From Rhipicephalus microplus (taxonomy: Eukaryota; Arthropoda; Arachnida; Ixodida; Ixodidae), in NCBI RefSeq assembly GCF_043290135.1, contig NC_134707.1, positions 82,817,447-82,881,446 on the forward strand: DNA of 64,000 nucleotides, written 5' to 3'. Within the stretch, counting starts at the first letter, position 1. Each line of letters opens with the position of its first letter. The position numbers were made by a program, and so were the translations under genes. Positions 54,600 through 64,000 of this stretch are shown piece after piece. The notes beneath the pieces are model-generated. The model made no database searches. It was not told where the DNA came from and was given only the letters and a program-made list of their open reading frames with translations.

Positions 54600-55480
54600 T
54601 CTGTATCTACAATGGAGTGGCCTGTGGGACGGCCGTAAACCTTGTCGCACTGCAGTAACTCCTTTTAAGGCAGGACATAAAAGTATCCAATTCATTTACT
54701 CTCACCAAGTCATGTCCAGTATGTTCTCGCAATTCTTTCCAGTCAGTTAGCTTTGAAATCAATCTTGTCGCTTGCACTTGCATTCTTGGGTGTTGCATGA
54801 AAACTGGATAATGGTCACTCCCTCGTGTTTTGAGGCCTGTACACCAGTTCATATTTCGTGCAATGTCAGGGGAGGCTATAGCCAAATCTAGACAGCTGGC
54901 ATGAATATAACCTCTTAAAAATGTTACCGATCCATCACTCAGTACAACAAAACTACATCGATCAACTGCTTCTTCATTAACTTAAGTGTTCTGTCAAGTG
55001 AATCGGTATGAGTACTGTCCCATGTGGTATTGTGCGCATTAAAATCTTCACAGATGAGGGTAGGTCACTGGGCTTTACCCAATAAATGAACCAGGGATGA
55101 TTCGGTAATGCGTGTTGATGGTTGCAAATAAACACACATTACGGGGATGTTAAGTTTCTGGAATTGAATTTTGCACCCTACAAATTCCGGCACTTCAGAG
55201 TCCGACGAGTATAAAAGAAAAGAGGGTATGGCTCGCCGTGCACATCACGGTGCCCTGCTCAAGCCTAAATTTCTTCTTGGTGCATATGTGACCTACTTGG
55301 AAATCGGGAAGTCAGGACCAACGTTCTTTTTATTTAGACACAAAACGGGGAAGCTATACTGAGCAACCAGCGTCCTAAAATCTGTGCTTTTGGACCTAAG
55401 GCCGTTGTCATTCCACTGAAACACAGCTGTGTTGCGGAAATAGTTCTTAGTTTGCAGAGTAATTTTGCTATACAACAATT
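54600..55480 (-). pseudogene. LINE F endonuclease
   Basis: Begins VFQWNDNGLRSKSTDFRTLV (about 55440), the usual start of an I/Jockey endonuclease, and continues FPVLCLNKKNVG. It ends with DIARNMNWCTGLKTRGSDHY (about 54870-54800), where SDH is the catalytic His motif. Interior stretches (55300-54900) are frameshifted. Confidence 0.75.
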
Positions 55481-56035
55481 TTTTATTGTACTGCTAGAGG
55501 CTCTAATAAAAGGAGTACGCGCACCCCCGGAAGGACATTAGCCTGTGTAAATACAGACAGGATTGCCTTCAAAGCAAGGAAGAGCATCTCCATAGCCATA
55601 TTGACATCACTTGTTTTTGATGCACATCGCTCTTGTGTTTTCAGCTTCGACGAGGTGAAAGGTGTAGACGCATGGTTAATCCTAAGTTGTTTGCGGTTTC
55701 GGTGTCCTGCTGTCGCTTGTCCGCCTTTGAACGCTCGGTGATAGTCCTCTACAGTCCATTTTGGTTGTAACTTTGTTTTTCTGAGCTGAAGCACGCTTGG
55801 CTACCGTAGCATACGATAGTGGTGATGTACTCTTCACTGATGCTTCGGACAACCAGCATACGACGCTACGTCGTCTCCATTTCAATTGGCACCTTTGGCA
55901 TGATTCCTCAATATACAGTATTTGTAATCATGTGCTCTAGCACAGATTTTGCAGCGACGTTGTCCCTGGCACGATTTGGCAACATGTGCATATCGATGAC
56001 AGTTGTACCATCGTGCAGCGGGCTGTAGGTACTCT

Positions 56036-56163
56036 TGATGATATGTGGGGTTTAACGTCCCAAAACCACCACATGATTATGAGAGACGCCGTATTAGAAG
56101 GCTCCGGAAATTTCGACGACCTGGGGTTCTTTAACATGCACTCAAATCTTAGCACACGGGTGG
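56036..56163 (-). mobile_element. Ruka-type SINE, copy 4 (3' part only)
   Basis: Body and 3' end on the minus strand, without the tRNA-like head; it stops at CACACGGGTGG. It interrupts LINE F ORF1. Confidence 0.8.
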
Positions 56164-56275
56164 TGATGACTTGTGATGACTTGTGATGCCTAGGAAATGC
56201 ATTTCATCTGATGACTTGTGAAGCCTAGGAAAATGCATTTCATCTGATGACTTGTGAAGCCTAGGAAAATGCGAG
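56164..56275. repeat. Short tandem duplication in LINE F ORF1
   Basis: The unit CCTAGGAAAATGCATTTCAT plus CTGATGACTTGTGAAG (about 37 bp) is present two to three times, duplicating the RIFLGFTSHQMKC segment. Two partial GTGATGACTT units precede it. Confidence 0.75.
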
Positions 56276-56586
56276 GTGGCACTGGCTTGTCGGGGGAGAA
56301 CACAAGAAATACACTGCTGAGTAAATGTTTCTCTGCTGAACCAATTTCACGACGGAGCCATTTAGTTTGTGTCTTGATCGAGATTACACCGCTGTCTCCA
56401 AAATATTCAAGCAGTTGATCTTCACTGTATTGCACTGGTACTTATCTAATCTTTCCTAGGTTGCTCACGTACGAATGTGGTATATACGGTGCCACTTCAG
56501 GACCAGCAACATGTGTTAACTCAAGAAGTCTGGAGGTTGCAATAACTGTTGAGACAAAGAGAAGTTGCCATCTCTGTTGAAACAGA

Positions 56587-56839
56587 GCCCCGCCGCGGTG
56601 GTCTAGTGGCTAAGGTACTCGGCTGCTGACCCGCAGGGCGCGGGTTCGAATCCCGGCTGCGGTGGCTGCATTTCCGATGGAGGCGGAAATGTTGTAGGCC
56701 TGTGTGCTCAGATTTGGGTGCGTGTTAAAGAACCTCAGGAGGTCTAAATTTCCGGAGCCCTCCACTACGGCGTCTCTCATAATCATATAGTGGTTTTGGG
56801 ACGTTAAACCCCACATATCAATCAATCAAATCAATCAAT
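56587..56839 (+). mobile_element. Ruka-type SINE, copy 5, best preserved
   Basis: A-box TGGTCTAGTGG at 56599-56609 and B-box GGTTCGAATCC at 56643-56653 are both canonical, so it could be transcribed by RNA polymerase III. The body ends in an ATCA repeat. Target duplications of 13 bp with one mismatch lie at 56574-56586 (CTGTTGAAACAGA) and 56840-56852 (CTGTTGACACAGA). Confidence 0.9.
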
Positions 56840-57210
56840 CTGTTGACACAGAACGACTGCACTTTCTCTGTATCAGCAGATACCACTTCACTGGCTAGTT
56901 TGTTCGGATTGACTTTCAAGAATGAGACGCTAGGGTCCGTCAGCTTGAAAATTATGGGTATCCTCGCTGGTCGGGCTTTCTTGTACGTGACTATTGAGAA
57001 ACGCGTGTCTTCTGCTTCCATATCACAGCTCATTTCTACGGAGTCGATGACCGCTGCATCACTGTAATCCTCTTGATTATCAGTTCATGCCTTTTTCGGA
57101 GTAACACACTCATCGTTGGCATTGGGTATCCTCGAGGGGACGTCAGAACCCTCCTCAGGTTCGTGAAACACAGGATTCTCTTGCTCTTCGGACGCATTCA
57201 TCACTTCGTA

Positions 57211-57959
57211 TTCATCTGATAGGCGTTGGGAAGAATGGCCGCCACCAGAAGCCGAAGCTTTTGGACGCCGTGGCAGCCTCAGATAAGGCTTCCGTGCGTA
57301 GCGCCTGGTGCACCGCGAACTTGGCGGCCGAATCTTGGCAGTAAGACACAGAATACGAGTAAGAAATTACAAAATTGGCGAAAAACAGCAGCGCTAGGAA
57401 GTTCACGCCCAGTGGTTTACCACTTCATATATATACTTGACGATTTAAGGTAGGCGCAGCCATGGCCTTCGTGATTCAGCCCCGACAAGTTGCGTGCAAT
57501 ATCAGCGGTCAAAATTCAGTGCGCTCGACCGCCCACACACCGTCTGACAACAAAGAAGAAAATTGTGAAGTGGTTGATATGGGCCCAGTTAGATGCGGCA
57601 ACACTACCAGTGATTCTAGTTTGGTACTCCTGTAGGTGGCAGCACCATATCGTGGGTAGAGGGCATTTTCGTGCATAAACGGAAAAACACCTAAGTCTTA
57701 AAATATGAATCTAGGTAATTTCTAGTAAAAGAACACACCACCTACTGCTTACGTATTGACGCTGCGCCTCATAAATGCGTGATATTGTGTCTTTGATCGA
57801 CAATAATCATAGAGATAAAATCTGCCACTAGCTAAATATGGCTTGGCATTCAGAATGAGCCATAACGTTGGCGGGGTGGCTTTATGATGGGACAGATTGA
57901 CAGACCAAAGTTTCTGCAGACAAGCATCTCCAAATAGGTTATCTCCTTTCAAAGAATTC
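57211..57959. other. LINE F upstream region and unassigned sequence
   Basis: 57211-57420 is probably the LINE F 5' region. A minus-strand frame there (57406-57212) begins with a hydrophobic run that resembles a signal peptide, but it overlaps the LINE context and is judged accidental. Nothing is recognised at 57420-57959. Confidence 0.4.
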
Positions 57960-58069
57960 ATGAACGTTGACTAATACACGTAAACATGGTCAATGTGGTT
58001 GTGTCTTCAGCAGTGAAGTTAGAGCCTCGTACACGTGGATCGTAGCGTTGACTGGTCAGAGAGCCGAGA

Positions 58070-58740
58070 CCGCTCTTCAAGCACATAACCAGCGGAACCA
58101 TAAAAGTGTGGGCATTTATGTAGAGGACATGATCTATCTCTTCTGCTGAGTGGATCCTAACATGAGCTAGGAGAAAGAGCTTCGCCATATAACGCGACGC
58201 GTAAGACAGGGACTTTTTGCCGGTTTGGATAGAAATACACTGTCCACTGTGGCGGGGTTTTCTTGCCTCCGTTAACATAGCCCCCACTACCTTCGGAAAA
58301 GAATGTAGTTCTTACGTGAACACGTGAGGTCTGTGGTGTGAGAGGATCTTTACAGGCAGCGACTCGACCAGAGCGCTTCAGCTGTGTCGTCTTTGCTTGA
58401 CGTCGTGCGTGAGGAAGTCAGATTGGTGGTTTGGGATACCCAGCCTATTCGGAAACTTCAGCAGTATGGCCTGTAAGAAGGGTCACCGTAGTTATCGTAG
58501 AGATTTTCATACGCCGACGGTCTGCTGCAAGGACCCTCCCTAGGTATAGACATCGCAAACAATTCGTTGTAGAGCAGTGCACCACCAAGTACGCATTCGC
58601 GACCGGATAGGAGACTAAGGAAGGCCGATATATCGTGAACTCCTGCAAGGGTACCTCTCTGCTACCGCTGTGAAGAGGCCGGTAACATGTATCGAATGCG
58701 CCAGTAAAGCCAAGCTTGGCTTCGAGGATTAGCAGGGATC
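58070..58740 (+). pseudogene. Gypsy I gag remnant
   Basis: Read through several stops: YVEDMIYLF, VREEVRLVVWDTQPIRKLQQ and CYRCEEAGNMYRMR. The order matches a gypsy Gag C-terminal half. Severe decay. Confidence 0.5.
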
Positions 58741-59058
58741 GCACCCCGGAGTCGGACCGGGTAGCCGTCCTTTCGAAATAGAGCAGTACCTGTCGTCACG
58801 TGAGTACCCGCACGACCTTTATTAACATCAGCCTCGCTCGACAGCACCTTTGAGGTATCGGTCACCGAGTCTCCATTGATCATCAGACTCTCCCACTGCA
58901 AAGCGCCGTTGGCAAAGCCTGGGTCTAGAAAACTAGAGCTAGCGACGTGTGTTACGTAAGGCCGCTGCCGATGCGGAAACAGAACCTTTATCACTGAGTC
59001 TGCGTAACAATGATGAACTACAAAGCCATTACAGTAATCATGACGCTGCGCTTCCGAC

Positions 59059-60297
59059 TTGCATGTATTGGTTAACAGCTATGAAATGAACGCACTAGTT
59101 AATAAAGGTGTGGATTACTCAGTCTTCAGTAGCGAGCTCGCAAGAACATTCAACAAGATACTGACTCAATGGGATAGACCTCAAGTTCGTACCGCAGGGG
59201 GAAACCTCATGGACCTGGTTGGAACCTGTACAACAAGAATCGGAATAAGACGTTTCCCATTTGTCAACAGCTTCATTGTGCCACCGGAATGCTCTAGAGA
59301 CGTACTTATCGGTATGGACATCCTGAAGGCCAATGGTGCTGTATTCACTTGCCGGAATAAAGGGTCTCATTTCAACCAAGCAAGTGATTGCAACGTTCGA
59401 CACAGCTGAAAAAGCCAATGATCTGTGTATTGCGGACAACGACGTGGCGGTATCTCCGATGTTCAGCGTAGCAGTCAGTGTTAAAAGTACTGCGTTTAGT
59501 GATTACAAAGGGCTCGCTGACTGCGCTCATACTCGAAAACGAATGTGCCTGGCAAGGGGCTTTGTGCAGCTTCGTGACAAATGTGCTAACGTCTCGCTGA
59601 CAACCTTTGGTATGTCTCCATCCATGCCTTCGTCCAAGTAGCAAACCTGAGCACCCCCGAGACGTCACCACGTAGTTTCCAAGACGTGCATTCTGTACAG
59701 TCCTCTATTGACATAGAGCAATGACTAATACGAAGCCAGAAGAGACAAATAGAAAAGATCGTAAGAGAATTCGCTGCGTGCTTTTCAACGTCTTCCAAAG
59801 TTCGACGAACGCCTATTACTAAACAACGCATCATTGTTGACGAATCCGTTAAACACATCTGCCAGCACTATCACAGGATGTCACTTAAGGAAAGAGAAGC
59901 TATCGGAAATGAGGTCGAGAAAATGCTCAAAGACGATATAATTCAGCTTTCCACAAGTCCATGGGCGTCACCGGTAGTACTCGTAAAGAAAAAAGACCAG
60001 TCCTTGCAATTCTGTAGAGGCTACAGAAGGCTGAAATCCACCACTAAGCGAGATGTTTATCCTCTTCCCAGGATTGACGACACTCTCAACTGACCACGAG
60101 ATGCGAAGTTCTTTTCTTCTCTAGACCTAAAACGTGGGTACTGGCAGATAGAAGTTGATGAATGAGATCGTGAGAAAAGTGCATTCTTGACACGGGAAGG
60201 GCTATACGAATTTAGAATACTTCTATTCGGCCTTTGTTCGGCTCCCGCAACGTTCAAGCGGATGATGGACAGTGTGCTCTCCGCCGCAGGCTCGTAA
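59059..60297 (+). pseudogene. Gypsy I protease and RT N-terminal remnants
   Basis: Protease (59059-59409): ALVNKGVDYSVFSSELA, where DTG reads NKG, and the conserved SRDVLIGMDILKANGA flap/C-terminal motif. A frameshift follows near 59370. RT (59878-60297): [39 protein letters not shown], a stop at 60091 (TGA), FFSSLDLKRGYWQIEVDE, a stop at 60163 and LCSAPATFKRMMD. The element ends before the YLDD box. Confidence 0.75.
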
Positions 60298-61225
60298 CAC
60301 CACTATTTGATAGCACATCCAAAAAAATGAAACTTAGCTTATTGCATGGCACGACTGCGTTGGGTCGTTATGCTACGCAGCTAAGCGGTCATCTAAGCGT
60401 GATATCTTCCTAGAGTATTTTGAAATGCTTAGTTTTGAGTGTTTGGTGCATGACTCGTAAATTTATTGAAGCTTTACTTGCAAGATGCACTTATAAAACG
60501 CATACGGTGAGTGATTCAACGCATTCTTCTGAACTACGATGGGACTCTATCTTATCTTTCGCGGCAGTGTGCATTATTTAGCTCAATCCATTCAATGAGA
60601 TGGGCAAAGCATCATGATTTGTATTCCATAAAATATTGCTGCTCCTTGTTTATAGCTACAAACATGTTCAAAGTGTCTTGAAATTGTAGCTCCGTTAGAA
60701 CACGAGTACAGTTACAGCAGCGTTTCTCGGTGGTCCAAACTCATAGTTCAGTTATAATATGGGAGTCTCTGCGCCTTACTACACAAATAGTAACGACAAA
60801 ACATTTCTATTGCTAACATTTGGTGCAATTATTTTTGACGGAACTCATTTTCATACTGCAGAATTCGGACCCGTTCTCCTCCGGGCGAAGGCGCTATTTG
60901 GAGACTTCATGAGGGAATGTAAAGAGGCGATATTCGCTGTCGCAAAAGCTGTTCCTCCAAAAGCTGTACACGAGGTATGTGCTGCAATTTAGAACCACCA
61001 GTTAAGAACTTCGGCCGATCGCCCTCTTTCCGTAAAGACCGTAATAGAAGGCCGTGACGCTTGAAGCGCCTTTACCAGTGAAGCATTTGGGCGCGAATAA
61101 TTCCCGCGAACAGCAAACACAATTTACCATCATGAACTAACACGCAATCTTATTGTCTTCTCTCCAAATCATGTTTTGTTCCAAGAGCACGCGTGCCAAT
61201 TTGTTCATGGTGGGATGCAATAACT
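60298..61225. other. No gene recognised
   Basis: AT-rich. The frame 60759-60992 (78 aa, plus strand) shows no motif or signal peptide and is not supported as a gene. Confidence 0.5.
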
Positions 61226-61399
61226 CATCTGGCTCATTGAACGAGAACACGAGAAAAAAGTAAAGACTGAAAAAAATGATGGAGAAATTGAAATGAAAAA
61301 AGGGAAGAAAGAAACAGAAACCTGCTAAGAGAGAAACAGATACGAATAGAGACAGATAGAAAAATTAGAAAAAGTCTTGTACGAGATATATTTGGCGAG

Positions 61400-61500
61400 A
61401 AGGGATTCGAAACGCGGCCACCATGGTCGTGACGTGAGCGTCCTAAGTTACCACTCGCCTCTTCAGGCGCAATTGCAGGGCGCAGCATACTCTTGTGTAG
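61400..61500 (-). mobile_element. Possible third tRNA-derived SINE head
   Basis: On the minus strand GCGAGTGGTAACTTAGGACG and a B-box-like GTTTCGAATCCC are about 40 bases apart, the arrangement of tRNA A and B boxes. The stems pair poorly. Flanking words GGGATGCAWTAACTCAT recur at about 61212 and 61562. Confidence 0.35.
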
Positions 61501-61739
61501 TATACCCTAGCAGTTAGGTAGGACAAGAGAGCGAGACTGAGAAGGAGCCGGTCGTCCGTCATGGGATGCATTAACTCATATCTGCACCAGAAACTCTACA
61601 GATAGATATATACAAAGATATACAAATTGAACAACAAAGAGATACAGAGAAAGAGGAGGACCAAGTACACAGAAAGTGATCGCAAAAAAAAGGAGAGAGG
61701 GGAGAAAACTTAGCATAGCTATGTATATTATAGTATTAC

Positions 61740-63060
61740 AAGGAATGTAAATAGAAAGTGATCGTAAGGAGGAGGAAAATGACGGGAAAATGTGATACAG
61801 AATAGCCATGAATAGCCTAGCATAAGAAGCGGTGGGATAGAGAAGTGGAGGCAAGGAGAAGGAAAATGATGGGAAATGGTGAGACATAGGGTAGTCATGA
61901 GTATAATAGCATCAGAATGGTCGGATAAAGAAGTGATGGATAGGATGAAAGTGATGGAAAGGGGTGAAAAAGCATAGTCATAGCAAGGTGTATATTATGG
62001 TATGGGAGATGGAAAAGGTAATGAAAAGAAGTAAATAATGGGAAAGGTGAACCATAGCGTAGTGTAGGAAGGGGGTGAGAGGGAAGTGATGGCGTGGAAG
62101 TGGGAGATGATGAAAGAGGGTGAAACATAGCACAACCATGCAGTGTATAGTAGTATGTGGCGGGAAACAAAGGGAAGTGATGGCAAAAAGGGGGAAAATA
62201 TTCCAAATGCTGAACCATAGTATCACCGTGTATAGAATAGTATAGAAAGGGGTGATAGAGAGACAGGATGACGAGGAGGAGAAAAATAGTGGAACAGTGT
62301 GAAACATAGCCTAGTCATGTAGAGTATTGTATATTTTGGCTTCGGAGAGGGATGTGAAGTCGAGGAGGAGGAAAACTATTGTAAAGGGTGAGCCAAAGCC
62401 TAGCCAAGTATGGCATTGCTAGGAAGGAGTGGAAGAGACAGCTGATAGCGAGGAAATGGCCAATGATAGAAGAGGATTATTCTTTGTCTAGTCATGTATT
62501 GTATAGTAAAATATGTTTCAGGAGAAGGAAGAATGGTGGATTGGGCTTGTTGATTTAACATATTTACTTAAAGCTTTAGGCGAGAATACGGAGGAGTGCC
62601 ATGTGTGTGTATTGCCTCTCTTCGTCCTTGTCGAATTCGCGCCTTCGTCTTCAAGGGATATGAAACTCATGATGACAAGGAGGAAAATGATTGCAAAGGT
62701 TGAACCATAGCCATGCATGGCATATTATAGAAAGGGGTGGGAGAAAGAAAGGATTCGAATGGGACAGAAAATGATAGAAGAGTGATAAATCATAATCATG
62801 CATAGTGTACTATATTAGGACAGCGGAAAGAGAAGTGATGGCGAGGAAGAACTGATGGAAGATAGTGAAGCAGCATAGTCATGCGTAATATAGTATAGTA
62901 TTCCGTGGAAAAGAAAATTGATGGCGAGGAAGAGGAAAATTGTTGGAAAGACTGAAACATAGCATGCTCATGTGTAGCATAGTAGAGGAAGGAGTGGGTG
63001 AGAGAAGTGATGGCGAGCCGAAAGAACATGATGAGAAAGGATTAAACACAGCATAGTCAT
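61740..63060. repeat. Degenerate satellite, period about 83-90 bp
   Basis: Roughly 15 units built on AAACATAGYNTAGTCATG, a TAGTATAGTATAG-like stretch, GGRGTGGGAGAGAGAAGTGA and TGGCGAGGARGAGGAAAATG. The word GTGATGGCGAG or a variant is at 62835, 62918 and 63007, and CATAG...CATG recurs at intervals of about 86 bp to the right end. Units vary in length through small indels. Apparent minus-strand frames rich in Phe, Ser and Leu are by-products of the purine-rich strand. Confidence 0.8.
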
Positions 63061-63121
63061 GCCATCGTCAGCCTGACTGTGCTCTTCTGCAGAGCAAAGG
63101 CCTCTCCCATGTTCTGCCAGC
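63061..63121 (-). mobile_element. RTE LINE 3'-end remnant
   Basis: CATCGTCAGCCTGACT, a middle that differs, then GCAAAGGCCTCTCCCATGTT matches the RTE 3' end at 38272-38330. Only about 60 bp remain. Confidence 0.75.
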
Positions 63122-63384
63122 ATAGGCGTACCAGCCGGAGGGGCAAGGGGGGCGTGAGCCTCCACTGAGAAAATTTGGGGGGGGGGGCTGAGCCCCCACT
63201 TTCGACAGTGGTCATTTTTGAATGCATGATGCGAGAATAAACAAGTAAGGCATAGTTCATCACAAGAGTAATTACTCAATCATGTTCCCACGAAAGAATG
63301 AAATTGTAACGAGGCTGTTACAACGTAGTGAAATTTTGCCAACATTGCCGCTTTGGTGATTTTCCTTGTAGGTTTATATATATG

Positions 63385-64000
63385 TTTTATTTATTTATTA
63401 GTTATTCACAATACTGCCCGTCTCCAAAGAGACCATAGCAGGTGGGCACTACGGTATACAGTTACAAAGAGCACTTAACACTTTCAGGATCGTAAATTGG
63501 TAAATAATGTGTAAAAATACAAATCAGCAACCTTGAAGCATACAATCAGCACTTATGAACACCATACACACCAAATACAAGTGAATGCTGATTTGCATGT
63601 CACAGAAAAGCAGAAATATCAAGGACGCTAAACGACGTTATTTTCAATTCTTGATAAATCGCACATAGACTGGGCGTTAGTGGTGAAATGGGTTAACAAA
63701 TTCCATTCGTGGATGGCAACTGGAAAAAAAGAGTATTTAAACGCATCATTGTTACATTTATATTCTAATAGAGTATTTGTATGTTGGTGCCGGGTAGCTC
63801 GTGTTTGCGTATATTCAACGTAGGTTGAGACATCTATTTTGAAATAATTATGTAGGAGTTGATAAAGAAATTTCAAACGTGCCTGCTTCGCCCGTGTTTC
63901 GCGCGTGGGAAGCCCAGAAACAGCTAGAAGGGTAGTGGGTGAATCAGCCAGTTTAAATTTGTTGTGTATGAATCTTATGGCCTTCCTTTATACTTTTTCT
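63385..64000 (-). mobile_element. LINE 3' end (Jockey/CR1-like), runs off the window
   Basis: The minus-strand frame from the right edge to TAG at 63628 reads HNKFKLADSPTTLLAVSGLP, LPTRETRAKQARLKFLYQLL and NNDAFKYSFFPVAIHEWNLL. This is the C-terminal tail of a LINE RT, of the type also seen at 11640-11700 (DTFKYSFFPS). A 3' UTR of about 240 bp follows and ends near a TTTATTTATTTATT run at 63385. The 5' part lies beyond the window. Confidence 0.75.

Larger units (their letters stand above)
48985..57210 (-). mobile_element. LINE F, two-ORF I/Jockey-like LINE, decayed, with nested insertions
   Basis: Read from right to left on the minus strand: ORF1 with zinc knuckles (57199-55485), endonuclease (55480-54600), RT (54500-52841), RNase H and Cys/His tail (50054-49000). 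It contains gypsy H (50055-52836) and two Ruka SINEs in ORF1. Without insertions it is about 5 kb, the normal size of a full-length element of this type. Stops and frameshifts occur in every part. The 3' boundary is approximate. Confidence 0.8.
55485..57210 (-). pseudogene. LINE F ORF1 (Gag-like) with zinc knuckles, interrupted by two SINEs
   Basis: Probable start MNASEEQENPVFHEPEEG (57199), a TGA after NDECVTPKKA (about 57090), and then FSIVTYKKARPARIPIIFKL (about 56985). Ruka copy 5 follows. It resumes MQYSEDQLLEYFGDSGVISI (56435) and VFSPDKPVPPRIFLGFTSH. Ruka copy 4 follows. It resumes with zinc knuckles WYNCHRYAHVAKSCQGQRRC and CKICARAHDYKYC (about 56015-55925), then a Lys-rich tail to 55485. 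ORF1 proteins bind LINE RNA. One Cys of the first knuckle is replaced. Confidence 0.75.
57960..60297 (+). mobile_element. Gypsy I, fragmentary
   Basis: Plus-strand order gag, protease, RT N-terminal half; neither LTR is found. Gag fragment about 58070-58400: SVGIYVEDMIYLFC, then DPNMS, later VVREEVRLVVWDTQP, and a decayed zinc knuckle CYRCEEAGNMYRMR (about 58655, His and last Cys lost). Protease about 59085 (NALVNKGVDYSVFSS). RT from 59878. It stops at 60297 after FGLCSAPATFKRMMD. Confidence 0.7.

Noticed and set aside
57212..57406. Minus-strand frame with a signal-peptide-like start
   Set aside because: It overlaps the LINE F 5' region in another frame and shares no features with a secreted protein beyond the hydrophobic start.
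60759..60992. 78-codon plus-strand frame
   Set aside because: No domain, signal peptide, splice site or repeat context supports it.
61576..63029. Several Phe/Ser/Leu-rich minus-strand frames resembling membrane proteins
   Set aside because: They lie within the purine-rich satellite and follow its period; composition alone explains them.

Overview
This 64-kb window looks like heterochromatin-like, transposon-dense DNA of a hard tick (Ixodidae). The organism call rests on recalled family knowledge, not on a search: five copies of a tRNA-derived SINE that I recognise as the tick family Ruka, tick-style LINEs (RTE, I/Jockey-like and CR1/L2-like) and several short-LTR Ty3/gypsy families. I see no intact host gene. 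One possible host exon, encoding a signal peptide, lies at 32240-32484.

Layout. 61-773: zinc-finger end of an R2-like LINE (-). About 840-7330: decayed Mag-like gypsy element (-), split by a 5'-truncated LINE at 2861-4550 (+). 7330-9825: unassigned DNA, a Ruka SINE and two blocks of TGAGT-rich repeats. 9830-18894: an old LINE (+) carrying gypsy element C (10673-17081). C itself holds a LINE fragment and a copy of an unclassified element called NRF here; a second, inverted NRF copy lies just outside C. 18895-22612: nothing recognised. 22613-27689: gypsy G4 (-), decayed. 28157-28815: fossil of a P-element-like transposase. 29203-29440: Ruka with a perfect 15-bp target duplication.

32969-38245 is gypsy A, the youngest element: its two 160-bp LTRs read as identical and gag and pol are open. 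It is followed by a nearly full-length RTE LINE (38246-42326, -) with another LINE nested in its endonuclease. 42391-43334 holds a second SINE family, a 130-bp inverted pair and a 48-bp-arm hairpin. 43433-48726 is gypsy B, a close relative of A. 48985-57210 is a long two-ORF LINE (F, -) that contains gypsy H and two Ruka copies. 57960-60297 is a broken gypsy (I). 61740-63060 is a degenerate satellite of about 87 bp, and a LINE 3' end runs off the right edge.

Common threads: gypsy elements C, A and B sit at ATAT or in (AT)n tracts; A and B share a -1 frameshift signal at the gag-pol junction; and every protease active site that can be read is altered except that of B, which has a stop codon just downstream. 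The NRF element carries tandem GCGCATGCGC sites, a TATA box and an initiator, and may be a mobile promoter.
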